Source of the DNA: Phaseolibacter flectens ATCC 12775
GTDB taxonomy: Bacteria; Pseudomonadota; Gammaproteobacteria; Enterobacterales; Enterobacteriaceae
DNA length: 64,000 nt
Assembly (NCBI RefSeq): GCF_000518745.1
Contig: NZ_KI912487.1
Location: 459,637-523,636, forward strand
Reading direction: 5' to 3'
Below are positions 9,930 through 18,282 of this stretch, piece after piece. Position numbers and translations under genes: made by a program. The notes beneath the pieces are model-generated. The model worked only from the letters and a program-made list of their open reading frames with translations. It had not been told where the DNA came from and did not search any database. The stretch's first letter is position 1, and every line of letters begins with the position of its first letter.

Positions 9930-10467
9930 TGATCATGAGAGTTTTCTTTTGTATATCTACCTGTATAGCAGGCAAATCTTTAAAAACGAGTCGGTCTAAA
10001 AATGAGGGGGTATTAGACATAGGCCAAGCCCATGTTTTTATCCATTTAGAATTATTAATATCTCTATACCCACCTACCACTCCGATTGCATGACTATCAC
10101 TGGTAAGTTTTAAGGTAATCACTTTATTCTCTCCAGGCTTCAGAACAGCTTGAAAAAGAGGCGAGGCAATGGTCTGTATCTGTGTATTCTTATTATCAAC
10201 TAAAGAAAAATAATCTGCATTTTCAAAATCCTGTACAGATTTTACTGAATATAAAGTTATCCGTATTGGTGACGGTTGCCCTTTATTATTTAAATTGATA
10301 TCCGCATCCGCATTCAAATGTACTATCACCTGGTTTTCATCTTTTTCTGTCTGATGATTACTGCAAGAAGTGATCACCGTCAAAATAAAAAATAAAGATA
10401 TGATTTTGTAAAATTCACGGTTTAGGAAGTTAATGACTTTATAAATTTTCATTTTAATTATAGCCAC
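9898..10467 (-). CDS. tssJ: T6SS outer-membrane lipoprotein TssJ
   Basis: A 189-aa lipoprotein that anchors the TssLM complex to the outer membrane. A hydrophobic signal segment ends in a lipobox, VITSC, with the lipidated Cys near residue 35, followed by SNHQTEK. The mature part has the transthyretin-like TssJ pattern: an early LNADADINLN strand, PSPIRITLYSVKSVQDFENADYFSL, and later VGVVGGYRDINNSKW. The annotated start gives a rather long pre-sequence; internal Met6 (MKIYKVINF) would give a more usual signal peptide. It lies 99 nt after hcp and overlaps tssK. Confidence 0.92.
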   Translation of the reverse strand: MAIIKMKIYKVINFLNREFYKIISLFFILTVITSCSNHQTEKDENQVIVHLNADADINLNNKGQPSPIRITLYSVKSVQDFENADYFSLVDNKNTQIQTIASPLFQAVLKPGENKVITLKLTSDSHAIGVVGGYRDINNSKWIKTWAWPMSNTPSFLDRLVFKDLPAIQVDIQKKTLMINEYGADSENE

Positions 10468-10566
10468 TATAGATTATTAAGGATCAACGCATCGTTGAGG
10501 TACTCGATGGAAGATCCTTAAATAATAACAGATCAGTAATTCAGCTTAATGAGTAAAATTTTGACC

Positions 10567-11109
10567 TTAACTCGCACCCGCCGATGCATGAGTCATTTCT
10601 TTTTTGGCGCCCAACTTACCATCAGCCGTACTTGATTGATATACTAAGCCTATTGTTTTGACTGCGATCTGATATGTTTCGATAGGGAGACCGCTTTCAT
10701 TTGTGACATGATCTTGTGCGGCATAAATAATAACCGGATCGTACAAGACGTAGGTAGCGAAAACAACCGGTCCACTCGGTCCTTGTCTTACCAAATTAAC
10801 TTGAATTTTACGCGTCACCAAATCTTTACTCGCCTGTTTATCTGGAACTGTCGTTACAGATTCACCCATCGTGTTTAACCCAATCATTTGATGTAAATCA
10901 AGTGAAGTTTGATCTAACATTTTTTTGAATGTGAAGTGGGATACCGTCTTTGTCCCATAGGTCATATCTTGACCCTGTGGTGATGAGATGGGTACTGAAA
11001 CATTGAAGTTAAAGTCATATATCTCAATTTGTTTCTTACAGGCATCATTATCAGAAGTACCAGGGATTTGTTTTATATCGAGGTAAGCACGATTTTGGTA
11101 ATTAAACAT
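10567..11109 (-). CDS. hcp: Hcp (TssD) tube protein
   Basis: Forms the hexameric rings of the expelled inner tube. I chose the ATG at 11109 (MFNYQNRAYLDIK) because an AAGGAG ribosome site ends 6 nt upstream; the open frame extends 12 codons further without such a site. This gives a 180-aa protein, a little longer than the 160-aa norm. Family features are an early structural strand, YDFNFNVSVPISSPQGQ, then KTVSHFTFKKMLDQTSLDLHQMI, which matches the Hcp 'h-h-p/l-x-l-x-k' core. No C-terminal toxin extension is present. It sits between tssC (150 nt upstream, with a possible hairpin) and tssJ, consistent with hcp being made in excess. Confidence 0.93.
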   Translation of the reverse strand: MFNYQNRAYLDIKQIPGTSDNDACKKQIEIYDFNFNVSVPISSPQGQDMTYGTKTVSHFTFKKMLDQTSLDLHQMIGLNTMGESVTTVPDKQASKDLVTRKIQVNLVRQGPSGPVVFATYVLYDPVIIYAAQDHVTNESGLPIETYQIAVKTIGLVYQSSTADGKLGAKKEMTHASAGAS

Positions 11110-11166
11110 TTTCATCTCCTTGAAATCGGAATATAAATACATCACATTAAATTAATTTAAAATAAT

Positions 11167-11191
11167 AGTTACGACCAAACCGATCATAACT
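11167..11191 (-). terminator. Weak hairpin between tssC and hcp (possible attenuator/processing site)
   Basis: AGTTA and TAACT arms with an added GA/TC pair after one mismatch enclose a 9-nt loop in the AT-rich tssC-hcp spacer. Read on the minus strand it is followed by an A/T-rich stretch but no clean T run. It could reduce read-through or stabilise hcp mRNA. Seen in sequence; function is a guess. Confidence 0.25.
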
Positions 11192-11259
11192 GTATTGATT
11201 ATTAAATTAACTTAAAATTATAATGCCAATTATTTAAAATAATTAATATAAATTATTTT

Positions 11260-12756
11260 CTACTGTTTTTCTCCAGAGGGGATTTTAGAAACTAAACGAA
11301 GTGAAACCGTTAAGCCTTCTAATTGGTAGTGAGGCTTGAGGAAGAACTTTGCCATATAATAGCCCGGATTTTCCTCATTTTCCTCTACAACCACTTTTGC
11401 ATCGGCTAATGGACGACGAGCCTTGATTGACATATCTGAAGAGAGTTTATTCCCATCAACATATTCTAAAATCCAACGATTTAACCACTCCTCCATTGAT
11501 TCACGAGTATGGAAAGTACCAATTTTATCACGCACAATACATTTTAAATAATGTGCAAATCGTGAACATGCAAAAATATAAGGTAATCTTGCAGAAAGAT
11601 TCGCGTTGGCGGTCGCATTAGGATCATAGTAGGCTTGCGGTTTTTGTACTGATTGTGCACCAATAAATGCAGCATAATCCGTATTTTTACGATGGATTAA
11701 CGGCATGAATCCGTTTTTTGCCAGTTCCGCTTCACGCCGGTCTGATATGGCAATCTCAGTGGGGCATTTCATATCAACACCACCATCATCCGTAGGGAAG
11801 GTATGGCAAGGTAATCCTTCAACGCTACCCCCACTTTCGACACCACGAATCATGGTACACCAGCCATACAGTTTAAAGGCTGTCGTAATATTTAATGCCA
11901 TTGCATAGGCGGCATTACTCCAGCTATATTTGCTATGATCGCTTCCATCCGTGCTTTCTTCAAAAGTAAAGCTCTCAACAGGGTTTGTCCGCTCACCGTA
12001 GGGAAGACGTGCAAGAAAACGAGGCATCGCCAAGCCTAAATAACGCGAATCTTCTGAGTTCCGCAACGAATTCCACGGCGCATATTCAACGCTTTGCGTG
12101 ACAATTTTTGTCAAATCACGTGGATTAGATAACTCTTGCCAAGATTCCATTTGCAAAATACTCGGCGCCGCTCCCGCAATAAAAGGGCAATGCGATGCTG
12201 CGGCAATCTTACTGATCGAGGTTAACATATCAACATCAGGTGATGAATGATCGAAATAATAGTCACCGACTAAGCAGCCATAGGGTTCTCCCCCTAATTG
12301 ACCGAATTCCTCTTCATAAATCTTTTTGAATATTGGACTTTGATCCCATGCAACCCCTTTAAATCTTTTCAGATTACGGCGAAGCTCATCCTTAGAGATA
12401 TTCATAAAACGTATTTTAAGATGTTCATCTGTCTCAGTATTGTTCACAAGAAAATGTAAACCACGCCAAGCACTTTCAAGCTTTTGATAATCACTATGGT
12501 GAATAATCAAATTAATCTGCTCTGTTAACTTACGATCTATTTCTCCAATTAATACACTAATATTTTTATAAGCATCATCAGCCATGGTGATAGAATTGGC
12601 TAAAGCTTGCTCAGCAAGCGTTCTGATGGCTGAACTCACCGCATTTTGTGCCACTTCTGTCTGAGGTCTAAACTCTTTCGCTAACAGCGCATTCAGATCC
12701 GTCTGCTCAACCACTGTATTATTTTTATTAATGTGATTATCTGCCTTAGTAACCAT
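11260..12756 (-). CDS. tssC: T6SS contractile sheath large subunit TssC
   Basis: A 498-aa VipB/EvpB-family protein that forms the contractile sheath together with TssB. Characteristic segments include YQKLESAWRGLHFLVNNTETD (near residue 80), FGQLGGEPYGCLVGDYYFDHS and the C-terminal ...RPLADAKVVVEENEENPGYY region that forms the donated beta strand. Length is standard. It follows tssB after a 26-nt gap, as in most T6SS loci. ClpV, which recycles this sheath, is encoded upstream but separated from tssBC by the fimbrial genes. Confidence 0.96.
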   Translation of the reverse strand: MVTKADNHINKNNTVVEQTDLNALLAKEFRPQTEVAQNAVSSAIRTLAEQALANSITMADDAYKNISVLIGEIDRKLTEQINLIIHHSDYQKLESAWRGLHFLVNNTETDEHLKIRFMNISKDELRRNLKRFKGVAWDQSPIFKKIYEEEFGQLGGEPYGCLVGDYYFDHSSPDVDMLTSISKIAAASHCPFIAGAAPSILQMESWQELSNPRDLTKIVTQSVEYAPWNSLRNSEDSRYLGLAMPRFLARLPYGERTNPVESFTFEESTDGSDHSKYSWSNAAYAMALNITTAFKLYGWCTMIRGVESGGSVEGLPCHTFPTDDGGVDMKCPTEIAISDRREAELAKNGFMPLIHRKNTDYAAFIGAQSVQKPQAYYDPNATANANLSARLPYIFACSRFAHYLKCIVRDKIGTFHTRESMEEWLNRWILEYVDGNKLSSDMSIKARRPLADAKVVVEENEENPGYYMAKFFLKPHYQLEGLTVSLRLVSKIPSGEKQ

Positions 12757-12782
12757 AATATTTCCCTTAGTTAAAATTGATA

Positions 12783-13304
12783 TTAAGAGTCAGACTCAGT
12801 CTGCTGTGGCTGTGGCTTTGGTGCTGCGGCAAGTGTACTTAGCAAAGATTTATCATTAAGTATTTTCATAATTAAACTTTCAGCGCCACTCTTACCGTCC
12901 ATATAAGTTTGCAAGTTGGATAATTGGTTACGTGCTTCAAGGAGTTGTGATAATGAATCTACCTTCGCGGCAATTGCATCAGGAGAAAAATCCTCGATTG
13001 ATTCAAAAGTAATATCAACCATCAGTTGCCCTTCACCTGTAAGGGTATTCGGTACAGCAAATGCAACCCTAGGTTGAATCGATTTAATTCGATCATTAAA
13101 ATTATCAACATCAATAGTTAAAAATTTACGATCAGCAATCGGTGGTAACGGCTCTAGTTGTTTTCCGGACAAATCAGACATCACCCCCATAACAAAAGGT
13201 AATTCAATTTTCTTCTCACTGCCATAAATTTCTAAATCATATTCAATTTGAACACGAGGCGCACGATTACGTGCAATAAACTTCTGCGAGCTGCCAGTTT
13301 TCAT
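12783..13304 (-). CDS. tssB: T6SS contractile sheath small subunit TssB
   Basis: A 173-aa VipA/ImpB-family protein. The opening SSQKFIARNRAPRVQIEYDLE and the PFVMGVMSDLSGK segment are diagnostic. The C-terminal helix region (LSQLLEARNQLSNLQTYMDGK) corresponds to the sheath-interacting part. The start is preceded by an AAGG-type site. It is the first T6SS gene after the embedded fimbrial operon, and about 130 nt of AT-rich spacer separates it from the minor pilin stop, where a promoter could lie. Confidence 0.95.
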   Translation of the reverse strand: MKTGSSQKFIARNRAPRVQIEYDLEIYGSEKKIELPFVMGVMSDLSGKQLEPLPPIADRKFLTIDVDNFNDRIKSIQPRVAFAVPNTLTGEGQLMVDITFESIEDFSPDAIAAKVDSLSQLLEARNQLSNLQTYMDGKSGAESLIMKILNDKSLLSTLAAAPKPQPQQTESDS

Positions 13305-13410
13305 ATAAGATTCACCTTCTCATTGATAAATTTTAATTAACCTTTCGAAAATAAGATTACTCACTATCGTTTAAAAATCACTTCTTAATTTTAATTTCTT
13401 ATGATTTCTT

Positions 13411-13452
13411 ATATTGTTATTTATAATCTAGATATTTTTACTTATAATCTAG
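13411..13452. repeat. 21-bp tandem duplication at the 3' end of the minor pilin gene
   Basis: Two adjacent 21-bp copies (13411-13431 and 13432-13452) match at 19 of 21 positions. The right copy contains the last codons and stop of the minor pilin (Leu-Asp-Tyr-Lys-stop on the minus strand), and the left copy repeats the same codons and a second TAA just downstream. This is a local duplication of the gene end, at the junction between fimbrial and tssB DNA. Confidence 0.8.
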
Positions 13453-14037
13453 TCGTATTTGTGCAATGGTACTAACATGACCTGCAGTTAAGTTTCCTAT
13501 GCTTTTAGCATAATATGATGCGCTAAATAGAAAGCTCATGCTTTTTTCCATCGTGGTCAAATCATAAGATTTATTTGAGTCAGGGTTATTGACAACCATT
13601 TGACTTCCATTCGAATCTCTAATTCTTATTTGTATTTGGTTAGGTCCGTTCTCATCTGAATTAGTTAAATTCCCAGTCACCGGATCATAATAACCCGATT
13701 GATCACTAAAATATAAATTAACTATGTTGTAGACTGTTGGACAGTTACTAAGGGTTACAGTAAAATTTGTCTTACCTTCCTCCTGTCCATTTTCAGTGAA
13801 TGTACTGACGGCCAACGTTGGTAATTTTATTGATTCATGGTCAGTTGCATTATTAATTGCAAGGGTACATGTCCCTTCAATGTATTTTCCTGTAAACTGA
13901 ACTTGGACACTATAAGGCCCAGAACCAAGTGAATCTTCATAATCAGCATAACTAAAGTGAGATAAAATAATAAAGTAGCAAGACATTAATTTCGTTAAAA
14001 TATTCTTGGCCGCCAGTCTTCGAACCCTTAAGTGCAT
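13438..14037 (-). CDS. Fimbrial minor subunit (pilin-domain protein)
   Basis: A 199-aa secreted protein with a charged N terminus, a hydrophobic segment (YFIILSHFSYA) and a mature pilin-like domain. The mature part has a Cys pair typical of chaperone-usher pilins (GTCTLAIN and LSNCPTV), and the final strand (STIAQIRLDYK) has the alternating pattern of the donor-strand/chaperone-binding end. It is more divergent than the major pilin 17586-18212 and lies after the usher, so it is probably an adaptor or tip-proximal subunit. Its start overlaps the usher stop by 10 nt. Specific role inferred. Confidence 0.8.
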   Translation of the reverse strand: MHLRVRRLAAKNILTKLMSCYFIILSHFSYADYEDSLGSGPYSVQVQFTGKYIEGTCTLAINNATDHESIKLPTLAVSTFTENGQEEGKTNFTVTLSNCPTVYNIVNLYFSDQSGYYDPVTGNLTNSDENGPNQIQIRIRDSNGSQMVVNNPDSNKSYDLTTMEKSMSFLFSASYYAKSIGNLTAGHVSTIAQIRLDYK

Positions 14038-16631
14038 TTTGCCTCCAAGCGAATAATGTCTTTATTGAATTCATTGACTTTTGCTATCATATCTTTACTT
14101 GCGGTAACACTGCATTTTTTATTACCATTGTCATCCAAAGCATAGAGCTTAGACTCAGCCATATTCCAACCACGAATATAAGTAATGCCACTTTGCCCAA
14201 CTAATCCCAAGCTGTTACCATTATCATCAATGATGGATGTTGCTAATGGTAAGTAACGTTCGTATTTATCTTTTATGACAATAAACATTGCCTGTCCAAC
14301 TTTTGTCTTCACCTTAACCAAAAGCGCAGATCCATCTTCAGGGATCACCGTTTGAATATTGTCATCAATATCAACATCATCTGCCGCACTTTCTAAATCA
14401 AGGCGAACTTCATTTTTTCTGTAAGGCATTAATCCGGTAAGCACACCATAACCAGAGCTGTTTATTTTACTATAATTACCATTATAAATTTTGGTTCCAC
14501 CTGCCCCCCTTGCATCGATAATAACAAAAGGTGAATAGCCAATCATTGGTGTGGCAATGATGCCACCACGATGGAATACCAAGCTACCTGAACTCGATAT
14601 GGAAAACTGTTTTAATTTCCCAATCGTGATACTACTGTTTAATTGCCCATAAGGATGACTATAATTTGCTGATCCATTAAAACTTTGACTTTGACCGCTT
14701 GTACTTTGGTCTCTCCTATAACCCACACCATAACTTAATTGGTCTGAGGATGAACCATATAGATTTGATGAGACGGATGAATTATTATCGCTATTAAAGG
14801 CTGCATCACTATCCCAACTACTAAATAAAGGCCGGTCATTATTCATAACCGCTGCAAAAGGGACACTGATACTGAGTGTTATCGCTCTTTCAGATGCACC
14901 TTTACGGTTATAACCTAGCATCGAACCCACAGCCCATGAAAAATACTTTTCATTCCTTGTGAATCTGAGGTTATACTGCTTATTCACTTCATCATCATCC
15001 CAGTATTTGACCAGCATAGCACTAATCGACAAAAAACCAACATTTTTAATTCTTTGACTGAGTGTCAATGACAATCGGTGTTTCATATGATGGTTTTTGA
15101 ATTTCCTATCATAAATATTTTCCTTTATTTCACTAGTTTTTTTATATTTATTATTCTTATTAGTGTTTTGATTTAAACTTTCTTGTAATGTATAGTAACC
15201 TTTTGTCGCATTCCTATAAGAGGCCAATGATAGTGATGTGCCTGTTGCAGAAATTAATTTTGAATAACTGATACCTAAACTATGCCCAGTCATTTTTTGA
15301 TTGTTATTTAGATCCGTTATTGATTGGATAAGATTAACAGACACTCCACCTAGCCAAGTATTAAATGAATTTCCAATCGCAAAAGCTTTATAGCTTTCAG
15401 TGGCTTGAATCCCGGTAAAATACGTATAATTACTTGTTAAACCTTGCCGCCATGTTCCCATAAGCACCATCGGGTGAGTTTTATACTCACTACCACTGAT
15501 GCGACCGACCGACGCACTGTAACGAACTTGACCTTTAGTCAAGATTAATGGCGGGTGAGCCACCGGTATTGTTCGAGTCTTCACGTTACCATTGGCTTCC
15601 TTGATAATCAGCTCTAAATCATTACTGTAATCCGAGGTCAACACATCTTTCAACTCAAATGGTCCTGGTGTCACATTCGTTTTATAAATCTGATGCCCAT
15701 TTTGCATGATTATAATTTGTGCATTAGTATCAGCAACGCCATTGACAATAGGATGATAAGTATTATAACTATCGGCAAGCATTTGAGTATCAGTTTCTAA
15801 ATTGAGCCCCAGAATTTGGAAGCTGGGTAAAATATCTCCATTGGTCGGTTTTTCACCAGCCGTAAACACAGAATTGAGAAATGGTACAGAATGATCAACA
15901 TATCGATTGGTTGTATCTAGATGTTTATCCCCTGTTAAATCAACATTAAAGTTAGTCCGAAAATGCCAATCATGGATATTAATCCCACCATCAATGAATG
16001 TAGACAAATAGCTTTTATATCCGCTGACGATTGACGATGATTTATTATCACTCTCTTGTTCTTGAGCAACATAATAGTTGAGGTTATAATTCATAAACCC
16101 AACGTTTATCCCCTTTTGCCACATATCAGGAGATATATAACCCTTAGGACGATATTTAATTAATCCTTGTGGGACCGATAGATTTAATACAAAATTACCA
16201 CTATCATAATCATAGCTTACGCCTTTGACCCAATCTTCAATTGGATGATAATCATCACCATCATTTAACGACGTGATAATCCCCATACTGTCTATTTGTT
16301 GACGCGTTAACCACGGTATGGCAGATATCTTACCTTCCTTTTTCTTAAATAAGATATCATATTTCCCATATTCTTTATTATTAATAATAACGGTGATATT
16401 AAACATGCCAGCAGGGATCGGATTACCATCGCTAAAACTCGATAGATCAACACTCATTCCGTTAAGAAAGCTTTTATCGAATTCGATATGTGCCTCTTTT
16501 TCTACCGCCTGACTCTTATGTATCACTAAAGACAAGGGGATAAAAAAAACATAAAATGATATTTTACGATTTATTATAATACGTCTAATATTCTTGGCTA
16601 ATATTTTCATCCTTAACATCGGGGGTATCAT
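14028..16631 (-). CDS. Fimbrial outer-membrane usher (FimD/PapC family)
   Basis: An 867-aa outer-membrane pore that assembles pilins delivered by the periplasmic chaperone. A signal sequence is followed by the usher N-terminal domain (EAHIEFDKSFLNG...VDLSSFSDGNPIPAGMF), then a 24-stranded barrel with plug domain. Classic segments are ...TNGDILPSFQILGLNL and TNVTPGPFELKDV. The C-terminal domains include NEVRLDLESAADDVDI and a late Cys pair (KKCSV near 838 and final KCT). The start is uncertain: MIPPMLRMKILAKN has three Met options, and Met8 (16610) best fits a signal peptide. A Lys/Asn-rich insertion near residues 490-515 interrupts the barrel region and probably lies in a loop. It follows the chaperone after 87 nt. 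Confidence 0.94.
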   Translation of the reverse strand: MIPPMLRMKILAKNIRRIIINRKISFYVFFIPLSLVIHKSQAVEKEAHIEFDKSFLNGMSVDLSSFSDGNPIPAGMFNITVIINNKEYGKYDILFKKKEGKISAIPWLTRQQIDSMGIITSLNDGDDYHPIEDWVKGVSYDYDSGNFVLNLSVPQGLIKYRPKGYISPDMWQKGINVGFMNYNLNYYVAQEQESDNKSSSIVSGYKSYLSTFIDGGINIHDWHFRTNFNVDLTGDKHLDTTNRYVDHSVPFLNSVFTAGEKPTNGDILPSFQILGLNLETDTQMLADSYNTYHPIVNGVADTNAQIIIMQNGHQIYKTNVTPGPFELKDVLTSDYSNDLELIIKEANGNVKTRTIPVAHPPLILTKGQVRYSASVGRISGSEYKTHPMVLMGTWRQGLTSNYTYFTGIQATESYKAFAIGNSFNTWLGGVSVNLIQSITDLNNNQKMTGHSLGISYSKLISATGTSLSLASYRNATKGYYTLQESLNQNTNKNNKYKKTSEIKENIYDRKFKNHHMKHRLSLTLSQRIKNVGFLSISAMLVKYWDDDEVNKQYNLRFTRNEKYFSWAVGSMLGYNRKGASERAITLSISVPFAAVMNNDRPLFSSWDSDAAFNSDNNSSVSSNLYGSSSDQLSYGVGYRRDQSTSGQSQSFNGSANYSHPYGQLNSSITIGKLKQFSISSSGSLVFHRGGIIATPMIGYSPFVIIDARGAGGTKIYNGNYSKINSSGYGVLTGLMPYRKNEVRLDLESAADDVDIDDNIQTVIPEDGSALLVKVKTKVGQAMFIVIKDKYERYLPLATSIIDDNGNSLGLVGQSGITYIRGWNMAESKLYALDDNGNKKCSVTASKDMIAKVNEFNKDIIRLEAKCT

Positions 16632-16718
16632 TAAAAATCATCCTTGTGTGGCTACAGTTCTTATTCATCCTTGAATATGCACTCGATGCTACTTTATATC
16701 TAATTCCTCTAGCTAATA

Positions 16719-17522
16719 TTAACCGTCTTTGTTTAATTTATTTTTTGTATCTTGGATTTGTAAGACGCTATTATCACCAGGTTTTACTCCTAAAGTTTGA
16801 ATATTCATCGCACCTAAGTCAGAGATAAGAGTCACTTTCAAGTGATCCATTGTTTGAGTCAATAATGGCTTTTCTTGCTCGGCTTCTATAGTCGATAAGG
16901 GTGGTACTAAACTCAGTTTAAAATTGCTGTATGTATTACCATGGATACCAACAACAGCCGCATACGAATAGTAATAAGGTGTAGGATTAGTGATAATGAG
17001 TTTAACGCCTTTACTGGTTGCTTTTTGACGCCATATTAGACTGTTATAATTCATCAGTTTTTTATCAACCAGTTTTTTAGGCCGATAAAATATTTTTATC
17101 CGTGTTGTAAAAGCCAGTTTTAGCTGACTTTCGGCTTGCGTATCTGAACTCACAGGCGGAATCTCTCTCAAGTTAAACCAAAATAAAGACTCTCTATCTT
17201 GTGGTAATTTCATGCCATTAAAGCGTAATCTGACGGTTTGACCCCGACCAGGATCGATCCGATACAGTGGTGGCAAAACACTAAAAGGAATATTTAGGCT
17301 ATTAATATCTTGTGTTTTACTCCCATCATCAGTCCAAACCTGAACTAAAGAAGGTTTTTTTCCTACGTTTCGAGTTACAACCGAAGTCATTGCTTTATCA
17401 CCGTCATAAATAACACGTGTGCCTTCAATTGTGACAGCAGCTATCGCATTTGACACGACGAAACAACTAGATATAAACGATAGAGATGCTGTTTTTATCC
17501 TTAATCTAAAATAGTGAGTCAT
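16719..17522 (-). CDS. Periplasmic fimbrial chaperone (PapD/FimC family)
   Basis: A 267-aa protein with a cleavable signal peptide (to about residue 28, ...SNAIA). Two Ig-like domains follow. The first begins VTIEGTRVIYDGDKAMTSVV and contains the PSLVQVWTDDG strand and LPPLYRIDPGRGQTVRLRF. That segment is the PapD signature, including the conserved Arg/Lys that bind the pilin C terminus. The second domain carries IFYRPKKL and ends near PGDNSVLQIQD. It stabilises pilins by donor-strand complementation and hands them to the usher encoded next. Strong family match. Confidence 0.94.
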   Translation of the reverse strand: MTHYFRLRIKTASLSFISSCFVVSNAIAAVTIEGTRVIYDGDKAMTSVVTRNVGKKPSLVQVWTDDGSKTQDINSLNIPFSVLPPLYRIDPGRGQTVRLRFNGMKLPQDRESLFWFNLREIPPVSSDTQAESQLKLAFTTRIKIFYRPKKLVDKKLMNYNSLIWRQKATSKGVKLIITNPTPYYYSYAAVVGIHGNTYSNFKLSLVPPLSTIEAEQEKPLLTQTMDHLKVTLISDLGAMNIQTLGVKPGDNSVLQIQDTKNKLNKDG

Positions 17523-17544
17523 AAAAAATCCTTTTTATAAACAT

Positions 17545-17584
17545 AAAACAACTTCTGCGACCAAGATCGCAGAAGTTGTTTTTT
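17545..17584 (-). terminator. Strong hairpin-plus-T terminator just after the major pilin gene
   Basis: Near-perfect arms (ACAACTTCTGCGA and its complement, extended by A-T pairs to about 16 bp) enclose a 6-nt loop immediately after the pilin stop codon. On the minus strand the 3' arm runs into TTTT. Such partial terminators between the major pilin and the chaperone gene let fimbrial operons make far more pilin than usher. The symmetry (A run on one side, T run on the other) could also work from the other strand. Confidence 0.85.
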
Positions 17585-17585
17585 A

Positions 17586-18212
17586 TTACGGATAAACTAA
17601 TGTGTAGTTAGCCGTTGCTGCTACTTTGCCCGCTGTGGTTTTCCCTGTGGCATAGTAACCTGTTGTGTATTTAAGCTCAGCTGTGCCATCGTTTTGAACT
17701 TTGAATGAATTACCTGAGTTACCGAGACTGATAGCTTGGCCACCTCCCCAGTTAAAGATTCTAAGCTGTACATTAGTTGCAGGCACATCAGTTGTACTCT
17801 GAGCCGGTGTGAATGTATTGATTAAGTTACCGGTGCTGGAATCCCAATCATTATCTGTTCTCGCTTCAAAGAATGCTGCGATGCTATCAAATACCGGTGT
17901 GTTTGGTGCTCCTTGTGCCCCAGCCGTTACCGGACAATCTTTTACGTGAATAATGATCGGCATTGTACCCGCAATATCACCTGCAGCAACGAGCGTATTG
18001 GTCCCCACTTTAGGTAATTTTATTTCTAAGGGTTCATTTGTTTTACTTGTATCAATAACACAAGTACTGCTGACTAATTCACCGCTAATCGACAGCTTTC
18101 CCTTACCTGCAGCAACTGGTGTTGATGCTGCTTGTGATACCATACTCGTACCCAATGTCATGAATACAGCTAACGCAATTCCCTGCTTTTTTACTTCGAA
18201 TTTGTTGAACAA
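17586..18212 (-). CDS. Fimbrial major subunit (pilin)
   Basis: A 208-aa chaperone-usher pilin and the first gene of the embedded fimbrial operon. The signal peptide ends ...MVSQA near residue 28. The mature domain has the pilin disulfide (SSTCVID and KDCPV), a small-residue-rich body and the closing GKVAATANYTLVYP, where the alternating hydrophobics and penultimate Tyr form the chaperone/donor-strand motif. The start is a TTG at 18212, supported by an AAGGAG site 8 nt upstream; no ATG fits as well. It lies only 70 nt downstream of the clpV stop, so it is transcribed either by read-through from clpV or from a promoter in that AT-rich gap. Confidence 0.92.
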   Translation of the reverse strand: MFNKFEVKKQGIALAVFMTLGTSMVSQAASTPVAAGKGKLSISGELVSSTCVIDTSKTNEPLEIKLPKVGTNTLVAAGDIAGTMPIIIHVKDCPVTAGAQGAPNTPVFDSIAAFFEARTDNDWDSSTGNLINTFTPAQSTTDVPATNVQLRIFNWGGGQAISLGNSGNSFKVQNDGTAELKYTTGYYATGKTTAGKVAATANYTLVYP

Positions 18213-18282
18213 TTTATATTCTCCTTTTCTTGTTTAAGAATTTATTCTTTACAACTTTTTTTATAAAATTTAAAGTAAGGAT

